Assembly: GCA_004560375.1 (NCBI GenBank)
Contig: SFVC01000014.1
Coordinates: 1 to 50,556, forward strand
Direction of reading: 5' to 3'
DNA length: 50,556 nt
Source of the DNA: a bacterium
Lineage (GTDB): Bacteria > Bacillota > Clostridia > Oscillospirales > Oscillospiraceae
The notes under the pieces were generated by a model that saw only the letters and a list, made by a program, of their open reading frames with translations, was not told the origin of the DNA and did not search any database. Positions 49,601-50,556 of this stretch are shown piece after piece. Each line of letters begins with the position of its first letter. The first letter of the stretch is position 1. Made by a program: the position numbers and the translations under genes.

Positions 49601-49971
49601 CGGCGGCGGCGCTGGCCTTCGTGGTGCTCTACAACCTGACCAACATCAACATCACCGAGCGCACCCGGGAGCTGGCCACCCTGAAGGTGCTGGGCTTCTT
49701 CGACAAGGAGATCACCGCCTATGTCTACCGGGAGAACGTGTTCCTCACCCTGTTCGGCATCGTTCTGGGGCTGGTGATGGGCCGGTTCCTCCACGCCTGG
49801 ATGGTGCTGACGGTGGAGGTGGACATCGTGATGTTCGGCCGCACCGCGCCCCCTTACGCCTACGTGCTGGCGGCGGCGCTGACGGTGGTGTTCTCTGTAA
49901 TTGTCAATATCGCGGCCCACTTCAGGCTGAAAAAGGTGGATATGGTGGAGAGCTTGAAAACAGTAGAATAG
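46627..49971 (+). CDS. FtsX-like ABC permease with long extracytoplasmic coiled coil
   Basis: This 1114-residue permease is paired with the upstream ATPase. One membrane helix (about 15-36) is followed by an outside domain. A coiled coil of about 300 residues (about 255-558) follows, made of ELDDAQKELDDAK heptads and near-perfect seven-residue repeats (QYEDGL/QYQAGL/EYQKN type) around 340-380. Three helices of an FtsX module come next (near 585, 645 and 690; EEQRTEIGALKAMGFS is typical). The second half has another outside domain and an FtsX module ending AAHFRLKKVDMVESLKTVE. Such transporters usually move lipids, lipoproteins or peptides, or work mechanically at the wall; the substrate is not predictable. 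The coiled coil should reach far into the wall. Confidence 0.92.
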   Translation: MVAHKNRLTTDAAREIRHTFSRFLSILVLSALAVAFLSGLWATAPDMKFTADNYYDRTNLMDGWVLSTLGLTQGDLDALGSAEGVDQVEGAWTVDATAVDCIVTVRSMPERLNLLEVKRGRLPEAPNECVTEGLLLVELGLDVGDTVELVLDEDHQGDLVRTTYTIVGVVNCPLYVGTDRGTSSLGSGSVDAFLFVPGENFTYDYYTAAYFTGQGLKELNSYSDEYEDRAEALIDSLDGLADERAQLRYDTLIGDAQKELDDAQKELDDAKAEADQELADAEKELNDARKELDDGWADYREGQDTLERELADARRTLADALQKLNDAQRELDDGRARYEDGLAQYEDGLDQYEDGLAQYQAGLAQYQNGLAEYQKNKAALDGQQAQVNEGLAQYEAALKQAEGTPAYEQVKAQLAEQKAQLDGAQAALDEGYAQLAPVKIQLDGVKAQLDGSKAVLDDSKAELDSARATLDDTGRQLADAERQIADGRRDYQNGQAELAQARRDGEQELADALQKLEDGEAEYADGLKEYEDGRIEADEKIADAQQKLDDARDELDKVEECQWYVLGRNTNMGFVSFSQDTERVSNLATIFPVIFFLVAALACLTTMTRMVEEQRTEIGALKAMGFSQLSISKKYIGYAFLASLLGGILGLAVGATLIPAVIANAFNIMYAMPPLEFREQTVLCVLAVLAAVLCTTGAALWACLSTLIATPANLMRPKAPKAGKRVLLERVGFIWKRLTFTWKVTMRNLFRYQRRFWMTVIGIGGCTALIVTGFGLHESIFAILNKQFDEISLYDATVGLDEDATRSELAAVTDYLDNSGKVERWHLTSQHTAEASAGGVAYDVGLYAIDDFEGFTRFMNLRHRQDDEAVAPPEDGAIITEKLSELLGVEVGDTITLDKDGRVDVRVDDIVEHYVQHNVYLSAACYERLLGETPAQNLILLKYGDGVQSDEVSAQLMAMDAVTSHSYIAAIRDSFTNSMEAIDYAVVIIILSAAALAFVVLYNLTNINITERTRELATLKVLGFFDKEITAYVYRENVFLTLFGIVLGLVMGRFLHAWMVLTVEVDIVMFGRTAPPYAYVLAAALTVVFSVIVNIAAHFRLKKVDMVESLKTVE

Positions 49972-50057
49972 CAGAGAAAAGCCCCGCCGCATAAGCCGGG
50001 TACTCACAGGGAAGCACCAACCCAACAACCCACAGCCGAACCCTAAAAACCGAAAAG

Positions 50058-50089
50058 ACAGGAGGCCGAACCCTGGCCCCCTGTTTTTT
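50058..50089 (+). terminator. Terminator of the ABC exporter unit
   Basis: ACAGG-A-GGCC (50058-50067) pairs with GGCC-C-CCTGT (50075-50084) with one mismatch, followed by six T (50084-50089). Confidence 0.85.
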
Positions 50090-50346
50090 CATGCCCTCCA
50101 GCGCTTCCCGGCCCTCGGCCTCATCCCCATGCCCCGCAGGGCATACGAGCGACGCAATCCCCACGGGGACAGCGTCTCAGGGCTTACCCACCCATCGGCG
50201 GGGGATTGCATGGAGCGGAACCAACCTTTGGCCCCGCCATGCACCCAGGGCTGAAAACTGTCCAGGCTCCACCCGTGGCGGGCTGGAAATGTCAAGAAAT
50301 GTGCAGTCGGGAAATACCCAAAATCTGAAAAGCTCGGCAGCGCCGG
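50090..50346. other. Gap without a gene, probably including the IS end
   Basis: No gene with a ribosome site is supported. GCAATCCCC (50154-50162) and its reverse complement (50201-50209) flank 38 bases and could form a long-loop hairpin. The end of the insertion sequence should lie here, but I cannot fix its terminal repeat without the other end. Confidence 0.4.
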
Positions 50347-50556
50347 TCAGGCTGCCTGCTGCGCCTGCGCCCACTCCCGGTACCTCACGGGTGGCAGTCC
50401 CAGCGGGTTGCGTGTATAGACCCTGACGCGGTTGTAGTAGATAAAAATATAGCGGAAAATGATCGTTTTGACCTGTTCTCTCGGCAGCTTGTACGCCGCG
50501 ATCTGATAGATCTTCTCTTTCTTGAGCGTGGCGAAAAAGCTCTCCATCCGTGCGTT
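50347..50556 (-). CDS. IS3-family transposase, C-terminal part (cut by window edge)
   Basis: The minus-strand frame enters from the right edge with NARMESFFATLKKEKIY. This is the third catalytic motif of IS3-family DDE integrase domains: the Glu of MESFF-x-TLKKE is the last acidic residue. The family end follows, FRYIFIYYNRVRVYTRNPLGLPP-x-YR (in parts). The stop is at 50347, and the Q/A-rich tail after YREWA is usual. Only 69 residues plus stop are visible, so whether the element is intact cannot be judged. Confidence 0.9.
   Translation of the reverse strand, partial: NARMESFFATLKKEKIYQIAAYKLPREQVKTIIFRYIFIYYNRVRVYTRNPLGLPPVRYREWAQAQQAA
50347..50556 (-). mobile_element. Edge of an IS3-family insertion sequence
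   Basis: Called from the transposase end only. The element extends beyond the window to the right; its near end lies somewhere in 50090-50346. Confidence 0.6.

Overview
The window looks like a chromosomal segment of a motile, GC-rich member of the Bacillota, most likely class Clostridia and an Oscillospiraceae-like (Flavonifractor/Oscillibacter/Intestinimonas-type) gut anaerobe. This is an inference. It rests on the Gram-positive late-flagellar gene order (flgM-flgN-flgK-flgL-yviE-fliW-csrA), S-layer-homology surface proteins, strong AGGAGG ribosome sites, sigma-A and SigD-type promoters, a BirA-boxed bioY and a Bacillota-type rpoBC. I see no tRNA, rRNA, CRISPR array or prophage.

Region 1 (1-6600). 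The tail of an unrecognised gene is followed by a methyl-accepting chemotaxis receptor. Next comes a two-gene unit: an FtsA-like actin ATPase with an unusual beta-rich C-terminal extension, and a single-pass membrane protein with a Lys/Pro-rich cytoplasmic head. Converging on this unit is a truncated Hsp100/Clp-type AAA+ ATPase that probably starts at a CTG codon.

Region 2 (6800-18100, all minus strand) is a motility block in two transcription units. Each is headed by a SigD-like promoter with a perfect GCCGATAW -10 box. The first is cheA-cheW-cheR-cheB, closed by a strong terminator. The second is flgM-flgN-flgK-flgL-yviE-fliW-csrA-yjfB, closed by another terminator. FlgM (anti-SigD), FlgN (chaperone) and FliW/CsrA (translational partner switch) place the late-flagellar checkpoints in one unit with the hook-filament junction proteins.

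Region 3 (18159-30166, plus strand) diverges from cheA. It holds a FliK/YlqG-like protein, an FlhB-C-terminus-like (YlqH) protein, a PilZ c-di-GMP receptor, two very large secreted SLH-domain proteins and a second PilZ receptor of the YcgR/YpfA type, ending in a strong terminator. This is the most system-like accessory region: two c-di-GMP receptors bracket two giant surface proteins, next to flagellar export genes. A REC-GGDEF diguanylate cyclase with an intact inhibitory site lies at 36021.

Region 4 (30300-37020) is a series of short units with readable promoters: a MATE efflux pump; a uridine-kinase-like P-loop protein with a terminator-like hairpin in its leader; a secreted-looking or linker-rich HENEH/CxxC protein; a small XRE regulator with repeated operator-like sites and a divergent small gene; bioY under a BirA box; and a PAS-like protein followed by the diguanylate cyclase.

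Region 5 (37040-45740) is core housekeeping: rpoB-rpoC under its own sigma-A promoter, then convergent mntP behind a yybP-ykoY manganese riboswitch.

Region 6 (45830-50556) is an ABC exporter pair, an ATPase and an FtsX-like permease carrying a roughly 300-residue extracytoplasmic coiled coil, followed by a terminator. The window is cut inside the C-terminus of an IS3-family transposase.
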